A stretch of 64,000 nt of DNA from Elmis aenea (Eukaryota > Arthropoda > Insecta > Coleoptera > Elmidae). Below, one piece after another: positions 25,618 to 37,232 of this stretch. The position numbers and the translations under genes were made by a program. Numbering within the stretch: position 1 is the stretch's first letter; each line of letters starts with the position of its first letter. The stretch is taken from positions 1,240,001 to 1,304,000 of the forward strand of contig OX393579.1 of the NCBI GenBank assembly GCA_947652605.1. The letters are read 5' to 3'. Below the pieces are notes generated by a model. That model was not told where the DNA came from. It did not search any database and saw only the letters and a program-made list of their open reading frames with translations.

Positions 25618-28600
25618 TTATGCAAATCGCTCTAAAATGTTAATTAGTCAGTCCTAAGTTTTGAAATTTGCAGGAGTGCTTCACTAGGGTTGTACTGACA
25701 TGCACGCTACATCAAAAAAGTTTACACATGCGTAGGACATGCGTAATTAATATTTCAAAATTATTGCGTTTTTGATAAAAATATTTAAAGTGTTATAAGA
25801 TTTTTATTAGTCATTCCTAATGTTTGAAATTTGCCTGAGAGGTCCAATAGGATTGTACTCGTATGTAGATGTCATCAAAAAAAATTAAAAATGCGTAGGA
25901 CATACGTAATTAATTTTTTAATAATTGCTGTACCTTTAGCGAATTATGCAAATAGCTCTAAAATGTTTATTAGTCAGTCCTAAGTTTTGAAATTTGCAGG
26001 AGTGCTTCACTAGGGTTGTACTGACATGCACGCTACATCAAAAAAGTTTACACATGCGTAGGACATGCGTAATTAATATTTCAAAATTATTGCGTTTTTG
26101 ATAAAAATATTTAAAGTGTTATAACATTTTTATTAGTCATTCCTAATGTTTGAAATTTGCCTGAGAGGTCCAATAGGATTGTACTCGTATGTAGGTGTCA
26201 TCAAAAAAATTTTGAAATGCGTAGGACATGCGTAATTAATTTTTTGATAATTGCTGTACCTTTAGCGAATTATGCAAATCGCTCTAAAATGTTTATTAGT
26301 CAGTCCTAAGTTTTGAAATTTGCAGGAGTGCTTCACTAGGGTTGTACTGAAATGCACGCTACATCAAAAAAGTTTAATCGTGCGTAGGACATGCATAATT
26401 AATATTTCAAAATTATTGCGTTTTTGATAAAAGTATTTAAAGTGTTATAACATTTTTATTAGTCATTCCTAATGTTTGAAATTTGCCTGAGAGGTCCAAT
26501 AGGATTGTACTCGTATGTAGGTGTCATCAAAAAAATTTAGAAATGCGTAGGACATGCGTAATTAATTTTTTAATAATTGTTGTACCTTTAGCGAATTATG
26601 CAAATCGCTCTAAAATGTTTATTAGTCAGTCCTAAGTATTGAAATTTGCAGGAGTGCTTCACTAGGGTTGTACTGACATGCACGCTACATCAAAAAAGTT
26701 TAATCGTGCGTAGGACATGCGTAATTAATATTTCAAAATTATTGCGTTTTTGATAAAAATATTTAAAGTGTTATAACATTTTTATTAGTCATTCCTAATG
26801 TTTGAAATTTGGCTGAGAGGTCCAATAGGATTGTACTCGTATGTAGATGTCATCAAAAAAATTTAAAAAGGCGTAGGACATACGTAATTAATTTTTTAAT
26901 AATTGCTGTACCTTTAGCGAATTATGCAAATCGCTCTAAAATGTTTATTAGTCAGTCCTAAGTTTTGAAATTTGCAGGAGTGCTTCACTAGGGTTGTACT
27001 GACATGCACGCTACATCAAAAAAGTTAACACATGCGTAGGACATGCGTAATTAATATTTCAAAATTATTGCGTTTTTGATAAAAGTATTTAAAGTGTTAT
27101 AACATTTTTATTAGTCATTCCTAATGTTTGAAATTTGCCTGAGAGGTCCAATAGGATTGTACTCGTATGTAGGTGTCATCAAAAAAATTTAGAAATGCGT
27201 AGAACATGCGTAATTAATTTTTTAATGATTGCTGTACCTTTAGCGAATTATGCAAATCGCTCTAAAATGTTTATTAGTCAGTCCTAAGTTTTGAAATTTG
27301 CAGGAGTGCTTCACTAGGGTTGTACTGAAATGCACGCTACATCAAAAAAGTTTAATCGTGCGTAGGACATGCGTAATTAATATTACACAATTATTGCGTT
27401 TTTGGTAAAAGTATTTAAAGTGTTATAACATTTTTATTAGTCATTCCTAATGTTTGAAATTTGCCTGAGAGGTCCAATAGGATTGTACTCGTATGTAGCT
27501 GTCATCAAAAAAATGTAGAAATGCGTAGGACATGCGTAATTAATTTTTTAATAATTGCTGTACCTTTAGCGAATTATGCAAATCGCTCTAAAATGTTTAT
27601 TAGTCAGTCCTAAGTTTTGAAATTTGCAGGAGTGCTTCACTAGGGTTGTACTGACATGCACGCTACATCAAAAAAGTTTAATCGTGCGTAGGACATGCGT
27701 AATTAATATTTCAAAATTATTGCGTTTTTGGTAAAAATATTTAAAGTGTTATAACATTTTTATTAGTCATTCCTAATGTTTGAAATTTGCCTGAGAGGTC
27801 CAATAGGATTGTACTCGTATGTAGCTGTCATCAAAAAAATTTAGAAATGCGTAGGACATGCGTAATTAATTTTTTAATAATTGCTGTACCTTTAGCGAAT
27901 TATGCAAATCGCTCTAAAATGTTTATTAGTCAGTCCTAAGTTTTGAAATTTGCAGGAGTGCTTCACTAGGGTTGTACTGACATGCACGCTACATCAAAAA
28001 AGTTTACACATGCGTAGGACCTGCGTAATTAATATTTCAAAATTATTGCGTTTTTGATAAAAATATTTAAAGTGTTATAACATTTTTATTAGTCATTCCT
28101 AATGTTTGAAATTTGCCTGAGAGGTCCAATAGGATTGTACTTGTATGTAGGTGTCATCAAAAAAATTTAGAAATGCGTAGGACATGCGTAATTAATTTTT
28201 TGATAATTGCTGTACCTTTAGCGAATTATGCAAATCGCTCTAAAATGTTTATTAGTCAGTCCTAAGTTTTGAAATTTGCAGGAGTGCTTCACTAGGGTTG
28301 TACTGAAATGCACGCTACATCAAAAAAGTTTAATCGTGCGTAGGACATGCGTAATTAATATTACACAATTATTGCGTTTTTGGTAAAAGTATTTAAAGTG
28401 TTATAACATTTTTATTAGTCATTCCTAATGTTTGAAATTTGCCTGAGAGGTCCAATAGGATTGTACTCGTATGTAGGTGTCATCAAAAAAATGTAGAAAT
28501 GCGTAGGACATGCGTAATTAATTTTTTAATAATTGCTGTACCTTTAGCGAATTATGCAAATCGCTCTAAAATGTTTATTAGTCAGTCCTAAGTTTTGAAA

Positions 28601-28850
28601 TTTGCAGGAGTGCTTCACTAGGGTTGTACTGACATGCACGCTACATCAAAAAAGTTTACACATGCGTAGGACATGCGTAATTAATATTTCAAAATTATTG
28701 CGTTTTTGATAAAAATATTTAAAGTGTTATAACATTTTTATTAGTCATTCCTAATGTTTGAAATTTGCCTGAGAGGTCCAATAGGATTGTACTCGTATGT
28801 AGATGTCATCAAAAAAATGTAGAAATGCGTAGGACATGCGTAATTAATTC
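25618..28850. repeat. Satellite array, about 10 copies of a 326-bp dimeric unit
   Basis: The motif gcaaatcgctctaaaatg recurs near 25622, 25948, 26274, 26600, 26926, 27252, 27578, 27904, 28230 and 28556. Each unit is two related halves of about 163 bp: one with ttagtcagtcctaagttttg and gcttcactagggttgtact, the other with ttagtcattcctaatgtttg and ccaataggattgtact. Both halves have gcgtaggacatgcgtaatta. Units differ by a few bases only. The array lies in the B2-C2 interval of the left arm and has no counterpart in the right arm. Confidence 0.95.
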
Positions 28851-28977
28851 TATAGTCTCTTAATTTAGCAGTTATCAATTTATCTTAAGCTGCCTTTACT
28901 AATTGTAATTACTTTTCAATATTAAAAATTGGAGTTGAAATGTATGATTATTTCTAATGTATATATTCTTTTTACAG

Positions 28978-29136
28978 ATGCACTTCAGTCAATGCTTTTC
29001 ATCGTTGTCGTCCCATCAGCTGTCTTGCTCAGAAATCTTCAGGGAATGATTTGGAACTCTTACTGTAATTTAACGTACGTGTACTACCAGTCATAGTTCA
29101 GAGAGGAAGAAGCTTTCTTGCTAATAAATATTGAAG
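28978..29136 (+). ncRNA. Left arm, exon-like module C2 (non-coding)
   Basis: Acceptor ttctttttacag, donor GAAG|gtaatt. Shares the CAGGGAATGATTTGGAACTC and GTGTACTACCAGTCATAGTT cores with the other C copies. No open frame runs through it. Confidence 0.6.
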
Positions 29137-29228
29137 GTAATTTTTATATTGTTTTTTAAAGTGGTGTTGCATTTCTAAGCTTTAAGTGCCATAACTACCC
29201 CTAAACCTGCTTGCAAATTAGGGCAAAA

Positions 29229-29430
29229 CCAGGGATGGAAAGTCGGAAGAATAATAGACGACTTCTGAGTCGGTATTTTTTTAAATCGACTTCAACTCCC
29301 AATATTTTCATTTACGTTTAAAAAATTTTTAGTTAAACATTATTTTGTTTTCGTTGTGTTCTCATTCTTGATAAAACTGAATCGAAGAGTAGGTAGTGGA
29401 CAGTTTTTCCGACTCTCCTTTCCTGCAGTG
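29229..29430. mobile_element. Possible MITE with imperfect terminal inverted repeats
   Basis: Left end CCAGGGATGGAAAGTCGGA and right end TCCGACTCTCCTTTCCTGCAG are imperfect inverted repeats (about 14 of 19 positions) 200 bp apart. Intervening sequence is AT-rich with no ORF. No target duplication was identified. Confidence 0.35.
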
Positions 29431-29908
29431 AGTGGAGCCCTGATGCTCCCCTATAGTTATTGGATCTGTTCACCCTAATAATTGGTTTTTATTATTTTGC
29501 TTTTGTTTAGGTGATAAGTGCAGTGGTTCTCGACGATTTTAAAGTTCGGGAACTCATTTAAAAAGTACATTTTTACATGATTGTGTGAATGCCTTGTTTT
29601 CTAATTTAAAGAGAATTTTTGTACAAATCTGCTCGAGAACTACTTCATTATTGTTACCTTATTTTTGTTAATTTTTCTATATCTATGTTATTATTATCTT
29701 ATTGTCAATTAACCATTTTCTCTGCTTACTTTCCTTATCTTATTTATTTATATATTGAGAATTGCATGTATCTAGTTATTGTTTTTAAAGTGGTCAAGTA
29801 AGAATATATGTTCTTTAATTTATTTCAATATTTATATTTAACGTATTCATGTAGTTCGAATCCCATTTAGCTGTGTAGTGTTTGCCAGGTACGGGTGTGT
29901 GCGTTGGG

Positions 29909-30332
29909 TGCCGGTCACGGTCTACTACACAGGTTCGGAAACTCCCATATAAAACCGACTGAGGCCGGTAACTGGTTCCGTAAATTATCCCACAGATGGC
30001 GATAAGTCTAAGAACCGTTCGCCATAAATTATCGCTAGATGGCGATAAGTCCAAGAACCGGTTCGTGCACAAGATTTTGACAGTCAGCAAGATTTATAAG
30101 CTCTCGCTTAAAAAATTCAAATTTAATCAATCAGATGACGTACATAAAAATGTTTTAACCGAATTTTTAAATCAGTTTTGTTCAAAATGTGTTCTTAAAC
30201 ATAATCGCCATCTAACGGATTTTTATGGCGAATGGTTCTTAGACTTATCGCCACCTAGCGGAAATTTATGTCGAAAAGTTCCAGATTTTTTGACAGGCTT
30301 CCTAACCTGTGTAGTAGACCGTGGTGCCGGTT
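29909..30332. mobile_element. Foldback element, long imperfect inverted repeat
   Basis: Outer arms share CACGGTCTACTACACAGGTT (near 29917-29936) with its complement near 30305-30324. Inner arms share GTGGCGATAAGTCTAAGAAC-like sequence, seen on plus at 29995-30020 and again at 30038-30060, and as its complement at 30205-30260. The arms are about 150 bp with a loop around 30120. It codes for nothing recognisable and looks like a foldback or MITE-type element at the inner end of the left arm. Confidence 0.75.
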
Positions 30333-30353
30333 TATAGTTCGGATGTCGTTGCA

Positions 30354-30665
30354 CGTCGGGCTGTATGTTTGGTTTGCACTCGGGCTGTATGTTTGGTTTG
30401 CACTCGGGCTGTATGTTTGGTTTGCACTCGGGCTGTATGTTTGGTTTGCACTCGGGCTGTATGTTTGGTTTGCACTCGGGCTGTGTATGTTTGGTTTGCA
30501 CTCGGGCTGTGTATGTTTGGTTTGCACCCGGGCTGTGTATGTTTGGTTTGCACTCGGGCTGTGTAAGTTTGGTTTGCACTCGGGCTGTGTAGGTTTGGTT
30601 TGCACTCGGGCTGTGTATGTTTGGTTTGCGCACTCGGGCTGTGTATGTTTGGTGGTTTGCACGCC
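30354..30665. repeat. Minisatellite of 24- and 26-bp units
   Basis: About five units of GGGCTGTATGTTTGGTTTGC plus ACTC (24 bp) are followed by about seven 26-bp units with an extra GT (GGGCTGTGTATG). Open frames on both strands arise only because 24 is a multiple of three; they change frame at the 26-bp units and are not taken as genes. Confidence 0.95.
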
Positions 30666-30706
30666 GGGATTTAAGTTCACTTTTTTAAATCTATGTTTTG
30701 TTACAG

Positions 30707-30895
30707 ATTTGCGAAAGGTGCGCATATAAACGTCGTTCAACAATTTGAAGAATCAACTTGCTTGCACAAGACATACAGGAAAATTAAACTCCAGGTAGCT
30801 TACAACAATGTAAAATAATGCAATTGTATATATATATTTTAGTACTTTATTAAAATGTAATCATAATTGTACAATAAATAAATTGATACAGTACA
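30707..30895 (+). ncRNA. Possible terminal exon of the left-arm transcript
   Basis: An acceptor (tatgttttgttacag) precedes ATTTGCGAAAGG, and AATAAA occurs at 30873-30878 just before the next minisatellite. This would end the plus-strand A-B-C transcript about 190 nt into the exon. No ORF of note. The assignment rests on signals only. Confidence 0.3.
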
Positions 30896-30904
30896 GTGAT
30901 TTAT

Positions 30905-31578
30905 TATTAATAAATTAAGGCACTAAACTAGATAACATAATAAATTAAGACACTAAAGTAGGAGAAGATAATAGTAAATTAAGACACTAACTTAGGAGAA
31001 GATAATAGTAAATTAAGACACTTACTTAGGAGAAGATAATAGTAAATTAAGACACTTACTTAGGAGAAGATAATAGTAAATTAAGACACTAACTTAGGAG
31101 AAGATAATAGTAAATTAAGACACTTACTTAGGAGAAGATAATAGTAAATTAAGACACTTACTTAGGAGAAGATAATAGTAAATTAAGACACTTACTTAGG
31201 AGAAGATAATAGTAAATTAAGACACTTACTTAGGAGAAGATAATAGTAAATTAAGACACTTACTTAGGAGAAGATAATAGTAAATTAAGACACTTACTTA
31301 GGAGAAGATAATAGTAAATTAAGACACTAACTTAGGAGAAGATAATAGTAAATTAAGACACTAACTTAGGAGAAGATAATAGTAAATTAAGACACTAACT
31401 TAGGAGAAGATAATAGTAAATTAAGACACTTAAGTAGGAGAAGATCGGTAGTTTTAAGACACTTAAGTAGGAGAAGATCGGTAGTTTTAAGACACTTAAG
31501 TAGGAGAAGATCGGTAGTTTTAAGACACTTAAGTAGGAGAAGATCGGTAGTTTTAAGACACTTAAGTAGGAGAAGATA
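30905..31578. repeat. Minisatellite of 34- then 33-bp units
   Basis: About 14 units of 34 bp based on TAAATTAAGACACTTACTTA followed by GGAGAAGATAATAG, then five units of a 33-bp variant with GATCGGTAGTTTTAAGACAC. The 34-bp block mixes CTTACTTAGG and CTAACTTAGG types. Confidence 0.95.
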
Positions 31579-31589
31579 CATTCATAAAA

Positions 31590-33205
31590 CAAGAAAGCAA
31601 CTATCCACCCGAGGTGCGATCAAGTCTACATTCAAGTTAGGGTACAGCCCGGTTGCATGAACGTTCCAGCATACATAAGAGTCAGTCCACCAATATCATG
31701 GCGCCTCAAATGTAAGTGCACGTTATGCGGGTGAACGTGTCCCCTATGACCACCAATTAAGGTGCTTGTTGAAGTAAGTCTGACCACACACACATTTAGG
31801 TGCATTGTTGAACAAGAAAGATGCATTCATAGAACTAGAAAGATGCATTCATAACACAAGAAAGCAACTATCCACCCGAGGTGCGATCAAGTCTACATTC
31901 AGGTTAGAGTACAGCCCGGTTGCATGAACGTTCCAGCATACATAAGAGTTTAAAGACCGCAGTCCACCAATATCATGGCGCCTCAAATGTAAGTGCACGT
32001 TATGCGGGTGAACGTGTCCCCTATGAACACCAATTAAGGTGCTTGTTGAAGTAAGTCTGACCACACACACATTTAGGTGCATTGTTGAACAAGAAAGATG
32101 CATTCATAGAACTAGAAAGATGCATTCATAACACAAGAAAGCAACTATCCACCCGAGGTGCGATCAAGTCTACATTCAGGTTAGAGTACAGCCCGGTTGC
32201 ATGAACGTTCCAGCATACATAAGAGTTTAAAGACCGCAGTCCACCAATATCATGGCGCCTCAAATGTAAGTGCACGTTATGCGGGTGAACGTGTCCCCTA
32301 TGAACACCAATTAAGGTGCTTGTTGAAGTAAGTCTGACCACACACACATTTAGGTGCATTGTTGAACAAGAAAGATGCATTCATAGAACTAGAAAGATGC
32401 ATTCATAACACAAGAAAGCAACTATCCACCCGAGGTGCGATCAAGTCTACATTCAGGTTAGAGTACAGCCCGGTTGCATGAACGTTCCAGCATACATAAG
32501 AGTTTAAAGACCGCAGTCCACCAATATCATGGCGCCTCAAATGTAAGTGCACGTTATGCGGGTGAACGTGTCCCCTATGAACACCAATTAAGGTGCTTGT
32601 TGAAGTAAGTCTGACCACACACACATTTAGGTGCATTGTTGAACAAGAAAGATGCATTCATAGAACTAGAAAGATGCATTCATAACACAAGAAAGCAACT
32701 ATCCACCCGAGGTGCGATCAAGTCTACATTCAGGTTAGAGTACAGCCCGGTTGCATGAACGTTCCAGCATACATAAGAGTTTAAAGACCGCAGTCCACCA
32801 ATATCATGGCGCCTCAAATGTAAGTGCACGTTATGCGGGTGAACGTGTCCCCTATGAACACCAATTAAGGTGCTTGTTGAAGTAAGTCTGACCACACACA
32901 CATTTAGGTGCATTGTTGAACAAGAAAGATGCATTCATAGAACTAGAAAGATGCATTCATAACACAAGAAAGCAACTATCCACCCGAGGTGCGATCAAGT
33001 CTACATTCAAGCAAGAGGACAGCCCGGTTGCATGGAAGTTCCAGCATACATAGAGTAAAGAGACCTCGGTCTAAAAAGACCTCGGAAACCACCAATATCA
33101 AGTCATGGCGCCTCGATGTAAGTGCACTTCATGCGGATGAACAATGCCCCCTTGGCCACCAATTAAGGTGCATATTGATGTACGCCTGATCACAATGTAC
33201 AATTT
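31590..33205. repeat. Tandem array of a 277-bp unit, about six copies
   Basis: Four central copies, offset by exactly 277 bp (for example 31849, 32126, 32403 and 32680), appear almost identical. The first copy lacks about 11 bp around 31686 and the last (about 32960-33205) is diverged. Units contain CAACTATCCACCCGAGGTGC and ATCATGGCGCCTCAAATG. Near-identity of the middle copies points to recent unequal exchange. An 84-codon frame repeated in each unit is a by-product with no recognisable product. Confidence 0.95.
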
Positions 33206-33370
33206 CGACATTTAAAATGTAAGGAAGATACAGTCCATGCATAAGAATAGTAATAGGCATAAGAATAGTAATACAGTAATTAAAAATAATTCACCACACT
33301 ACGAGTCTCGTGAGGCAACTGCTGCTCCGGGGATCTTCCAGATGATGTCCTGTGATGTCTGATAAAGATT
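33206..33370 (-). ncRNA. Possible downstream exon of the right-arm transcript
   Basis: On the minus strand an acceptor (attgtttcag, 33371-33380) precedes AATCTTTATCAGACATCACA. The exon would run towards the 277-bp repeats; I could not find its end or a polyadenylation signal. It follows module C at 33715-33872 in transcript order. Confidence 0.3.
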
Positions 33371-33404
33371 CTGAAACAATCATAAAAAATAAATATTTAA
33401 TTAT

Positions 33405-33595
33405 TGATTTTAGTTATGGGGGGGCATGCTTAACATGTTGTAAAGGCAATTGAATTGTCCAACAGAAAACGTACAAATATACAGGGACTTGCATGTCGGT
33501 TCTCGAAAACTAAACACCCCGTATATTAAAAAATAGTGCAGGGTTTGTGCAGCTCGTGATGCCAAAAAATAAAACGAGAATCTAAACAAAACCAA
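33405..33595. repeat. Isolated diverged monomer of the right-arm 293-bp satellite
   Basis: Shares aaaggcaattgaattgtc, cagaaaacgta, catgtcggttctcgaaaac and gcagctcgtgatgcc with the array at 35813-37085, with deletions. It lies between module C and the possible terminal exon on the minus strand. Confidence 0.8.
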
Positions 33596-33714
33596 TGTGA
33601 CACCTAGAATAATATCGGGAAGGTGGAACAGACAGTTCGCCTAAACCGTGAAATGAAGAAGGCATTTCGGTTAGAAATTCAACAGCATTGGTTAAAAAAC
33701 AATATAAAAATTAC

Positions 33715-33872
33715 CTTCAATGTTAATTAGCATAAAAGCTTCTTCCTCGCTGAACCACGACTGGTAGTACATGTTCGTTTAATTACAGTACGAGTTCCAA
33801 AACATTCCCTGAAGATTTCTGAGCAGACGACAACGACGAAATGCGTTGAATTCCGACACGTCTGAAGTATGT
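33715..33872 (-). ncRNA. Right arm, exon-like module C (inner copy, non-coding)
   Basis: Acceptor gttttcag, donor GAAG|gtaatt on the minus strand. Contains GGAACTCGTACTGTAATTAA and TGTACTACCAGTCGTGGTTC. Counterpart of left-arm C2. Confidence 0.6.
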
Positions 33873-34057
33873 CTGAAAACAATATACATTGGAAATAAAT
33901 AATCATGCATTTCAAGTTTGTTTAACTTTTAAAATTAATAATTTATTATTTCAATAAGCGAAGGCAGCTTAAGATAAAACGACATAAAAACTGGCACCAA
34001 ACTTGCAAAATGATCTCTAGAAATAACAAAGTTTTGAGGTTGAAATAGTACAGGTCG

Positions 34058-34167
34058 TGATCGTCAATGAGCGAGGCGGCACATCCACTAACATGTAAAA
34101 ACAAAGAGTTAAAATTATTTAATTCATTGTGTAATTTTAATGTGCCGCCTCGTTCATTTATTGATCA
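34058..34167 (-). repeat. Intronic inverted repeat, right copy 1 (inner)
   Basis: Left stem CAATGAGCGAGGCGGCACAT and right stem ATGTGCCGCCTCGTTCATTT pair over about 19 bp with one mismatch, with weaker pairing out to the TGATC ends. Followed towards 34560 by the intron sequence shared with other B-C introns, but its B module is missing. Confidence 0.8.
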
Positions 34168-35280
34168 ATACTAAGTTGCTGTAACTTGGGTTGCCTACAT
34201 CTCAGGCGCTTTATCACCTTTAAAGAGTTAATTAGATTTTTTACCTTTAAATTACACATTAAAACTTCAAAACTGATCAACTGTGATGCAAGTGCACTTT
34301 TTTAATTGTGTTAAGCTAATAGAAAACATTAACAAATTCAAAAAACAGCCCAATACGTAAAAACTTCCACGAAAAATTGTAAATTATAAAGTATAGACTA
34401 AAATCTTTGCACTTTTGTAAGGAAGCTAAGCAAAAAATATTAAATCTACGGGCATATGTCAATTACAAACTAAATTTTATAACAATTATTTACTCTCAGA
34501 TGGTTCTAATTATTAATTAATTGTTTTTATAAGAAATGAGCAAAGTGCAAAGGTTTATAGTCTATTTAAAAAAAAAAAATCATTCATGACAATACACACG
34601 ATAGGGAACAAAACTTACAAACAGCTGTATATGAATTATAAGTACTCGACATCAGACAATAATAACTGTTGAAGTGTAACAGTCTGATAGGTCTTAAGCA
34701 AATTGGTGAAATACTACGCCCTTACAAAAAACATCAAACAATATAAGTAAAGAACAATTACATTATCTACGAGAAAACTTAAAAACATGATGCATGCTGT
34801 TGTTCAATTTATGCAAATTTTGCATTAAAAATTCATAACACTATGAAGCGGTCTGTAGTTGTGATGAATTAACTTTATATTGTTTAACATTTCTACAAAC
34901 AATAAAGCTAATTGCACATGCATACACCCATATCCAAACTTAAAAAACAAACAAAAAATGCTGGTACCACTTTGTTGAAAATTATCACATTTTCTCTAAC
35001 AACCTATCATTTTTAGTAGTGGTGTGGGATTTATAAATAATACAACAATAATTACTAATTCATTACAAAAAGAAATACGATATGTTAATCAACTCAAAAC
35101 GGCGTCATACGGGAGCAAAAACTCGCGGACATGAGTGACAGACATTTTCTGATACACTGGAGTTACTAAATTACAAGTTTCAAACGGTATCTGTATTGGC
35201 ATTTTTTTTTTTGCTAGCAGGAATGTACTGATATCTCAAGTTACTGGTTAGCTGAAATTACTGAATCAAACAATAAATAC
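34168..35280. other. Right-arm intron-like sequence
   Basis: 34168-34565 is homologous to the B-C intron elsewhere in both arms. The remainder up to 35280 is AT-rich with no ORF or repeat of note. A segment from 35140 to 35310 resembles 41620-41860. Confidence 0.55.
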
Positions 35281-35287
35281 ATTTTAC

Positions 35288-35340
35288 CTTTTTAAGGTGT
35301 GCAACTGCTAATATCCAAACTCTATGAGTTATGACACCTA
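35288..35340 (-). ncRNA. Right arm, exon-like module D3 (possible first exon, 3' part)
   Basis: On the minus strand TATTAGCAGTTGCACACCTT then AAAAAG ends at donor gtaaaatg (exon end 35288). Closely similar to D2 ending at 41838 and loosely to D1 ending at 42539. No acceptor was seen upstream, so it may be a first exon. The 5' boundary shown is arbitrary. Confidence 0.35.
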
Positions 35341-35812
35341 AGTTAATTATTAACAATAAAGTCACAACAAACAAACCGGACGCGTTAAGTCCGGATATCA
35401 CCAAAAATTGTTAAGACTGGCAACAAACATGGCGTATTATCTATTCGTTAATGACATTGAAAATCTTTTTTGCCGAATTACGCATTAAAAGAATTTTAAA
35501 GCATTGAAAATTGTACGAACTTGGACAATCACATTGTGATAAAAGATAACAGAGGTGACCTAGAATGAATTATGTAGCTGTTTGAAATAAAGTATTTTAA
35601 ATGTTAAAAATATTTGCACCTTAGGACTTTTTTTTAAGTAAGCCAACTGTTAAATTCTTATGTTTTGTCAAACAAAAATCTAAGGGTATACATTTGGCTA
35701 AAGTTATTTTAAAAAAAAATATGAACAAATATTGGAAATTTAACACTATAGTTGAAAATAATTTCATATAACGAAAAAATATAGTGACAGTAACTCGAAA
35801 AATATTGATTTT

Positions 35813-37085
35813 AGGTATAGGACATGCTTAACATCTTTTAAAGGCAATTGAATTGTCTAACAGAAAACGTAAAAATATACAGGGTGTTGCATTTAAAATA
35901 ACAAACTAGCATGTCGGTTCTCGAAAACTAAACAACCTGTATATTAAAAAATAATGCAGGCTTATGCAGCTCGTGATGGCAAACAACTTTTGTATTTAAC
36001 ACTTTTTTGTAACTGATCTATTAACGACGCTATTAAATAATTTGTGTTGCATTTTTATTTTTTCGAAAAAATATAAAAGTGGTAGTAACTCGAAAATTAT
36101 TCATTTTAGGTATAGGACATGCTTAACATTTTTTAAAGGCAATTGAATTGTCTAATAGAAAACGTAAAAATATACAGGGTGTTGCATTTAAAATAACAAA
36201 CTTGCATGTCGGTTCTAGAAAACTAAACACCCTGTACATTCAGAAATAATGCAGGCTGATGCAGCTCATGATGCCAAACAACTTTTGTATTTAACACTTT
36301 TTTGTAACTGTTCTATTAACGACGCTATTAAATAGTTTGGTTTGGATTTTTATTTTTTCGGAAAAATATAAAAGTGGCAGTAACTCGAAAAATATTGATT
36401 TTGGGTATAGGAAATGCTTAACATTTTTAAAGGCAATTGAATCGTCTCACAGAAAACGTAAAAATATACAGGGTGTTGCATTTAAAATAACAAACTTGCA
36501 TGTCGGTTCTAGAAAACTAAACACCCTGTATATTAGAAAATCATGCAGGCTTATGCAGCTCGTGATGCCAAACAACTTTTGTATTCAACACTTTTTTGTA
36601 ACTACTCTATTAACGACGCTATAAATAATTTGTGTTGCCTTTTTATTTTTTCGAAAAAATATAAAAGTGGCAGTAACTCGAAAAATATTGATTTTAGGTA
36701 TAGGACATGCTGAACATTTTTTAAAGGCAATTGAATTGTCTAACAGAAAACGTAAAAATATACAGGGTGTTGCATTTAAAATAACAAACTTGCATGTCGG
36801 TTCTAGAAAACTAAACACCCTGTACATTAAGAAATAATGCAGGCTGATGCAGCTCGTGATGCCAAACAACTTTTGTATTTAACACTTTTTTGTAACTGTT
36901 CTATTAACGACGTTATTAAATAGTTTGGTTTGGATTTTTATTTTTTCGGAAAAATATAAAAGTGGCAGTAACTCTAAAAATATTGATTTTGGGTATAGGA
37001 AATGCTTAACATTTTTTAAAGGCAATTGAATTGTCTCACAGAAAACGTAAAAATATACAGGATGTTGCATTTAAAATAACAAACT
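35813..37085. repeat. Tandem array, about 4.3 copies of a 293-bp unit
   Basis: Units start near 35813, 36105, 36399, 36692 and 36985 with variants of attttaggtataggacatgc and contain aaatatacagggtgttgc, catgtcggttct and cgtgatgccaaacaac. It lies in the interval between the inner B and C modules of the right arm, where the left arm has the unrelated 326-bp satellite. Confidence 0.95.
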
Positions 37086-37123
37086 TGCACAAGAAACGTC
37101 AAAGGTTAAAATAGTACTGGCCT

Positions 37124-37232
37124 TGATCGTCAATGACCGAGGCGGCACATCCTCTAACATGTAAAAACAAAAGTTAAAATTATTTCTTCCATTGTGTAAT
37201 TTTAATGTGCCGCCTCGTTCATTTATTGATCA
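37124..37232 (-). repeat. Intronic inverted repeat, right copy 2
   Basis: Stem halves CAATGACCGAGGCGGCACAT and ATGTGCCGCCTCGTTCATTT, loop about 55 nt. It lies downstream of the B module at 37653-37725 in minus-strand order, as in the left arm. Confidence 0.8.

Noticed and set aside
30223..30743. Overlapping long ORFs on both strands across the 24/26-bp minisatellite
   Set aside because: They are open only because the unit length is a multiple of three; frames change at the 26-bp units, and there is no start context or domain.
30354..31578. CRISPR-like array
   Set aside because: Units are directly adjacent with no unique spacers and the DNA is eukaryotic; these are minisatellites.
31849..32934. 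Four identical 84-codon ORFs on the minus strand
   Set aside because: Each is the same frame in one 277-bp tandem unit; lost in the diverged edge copies, with no signal peptide or known motif.
36337..37070. ORFs in the 293-bp array
   Set aside because: They recur with the repeat period and are interrupted in sibling units.
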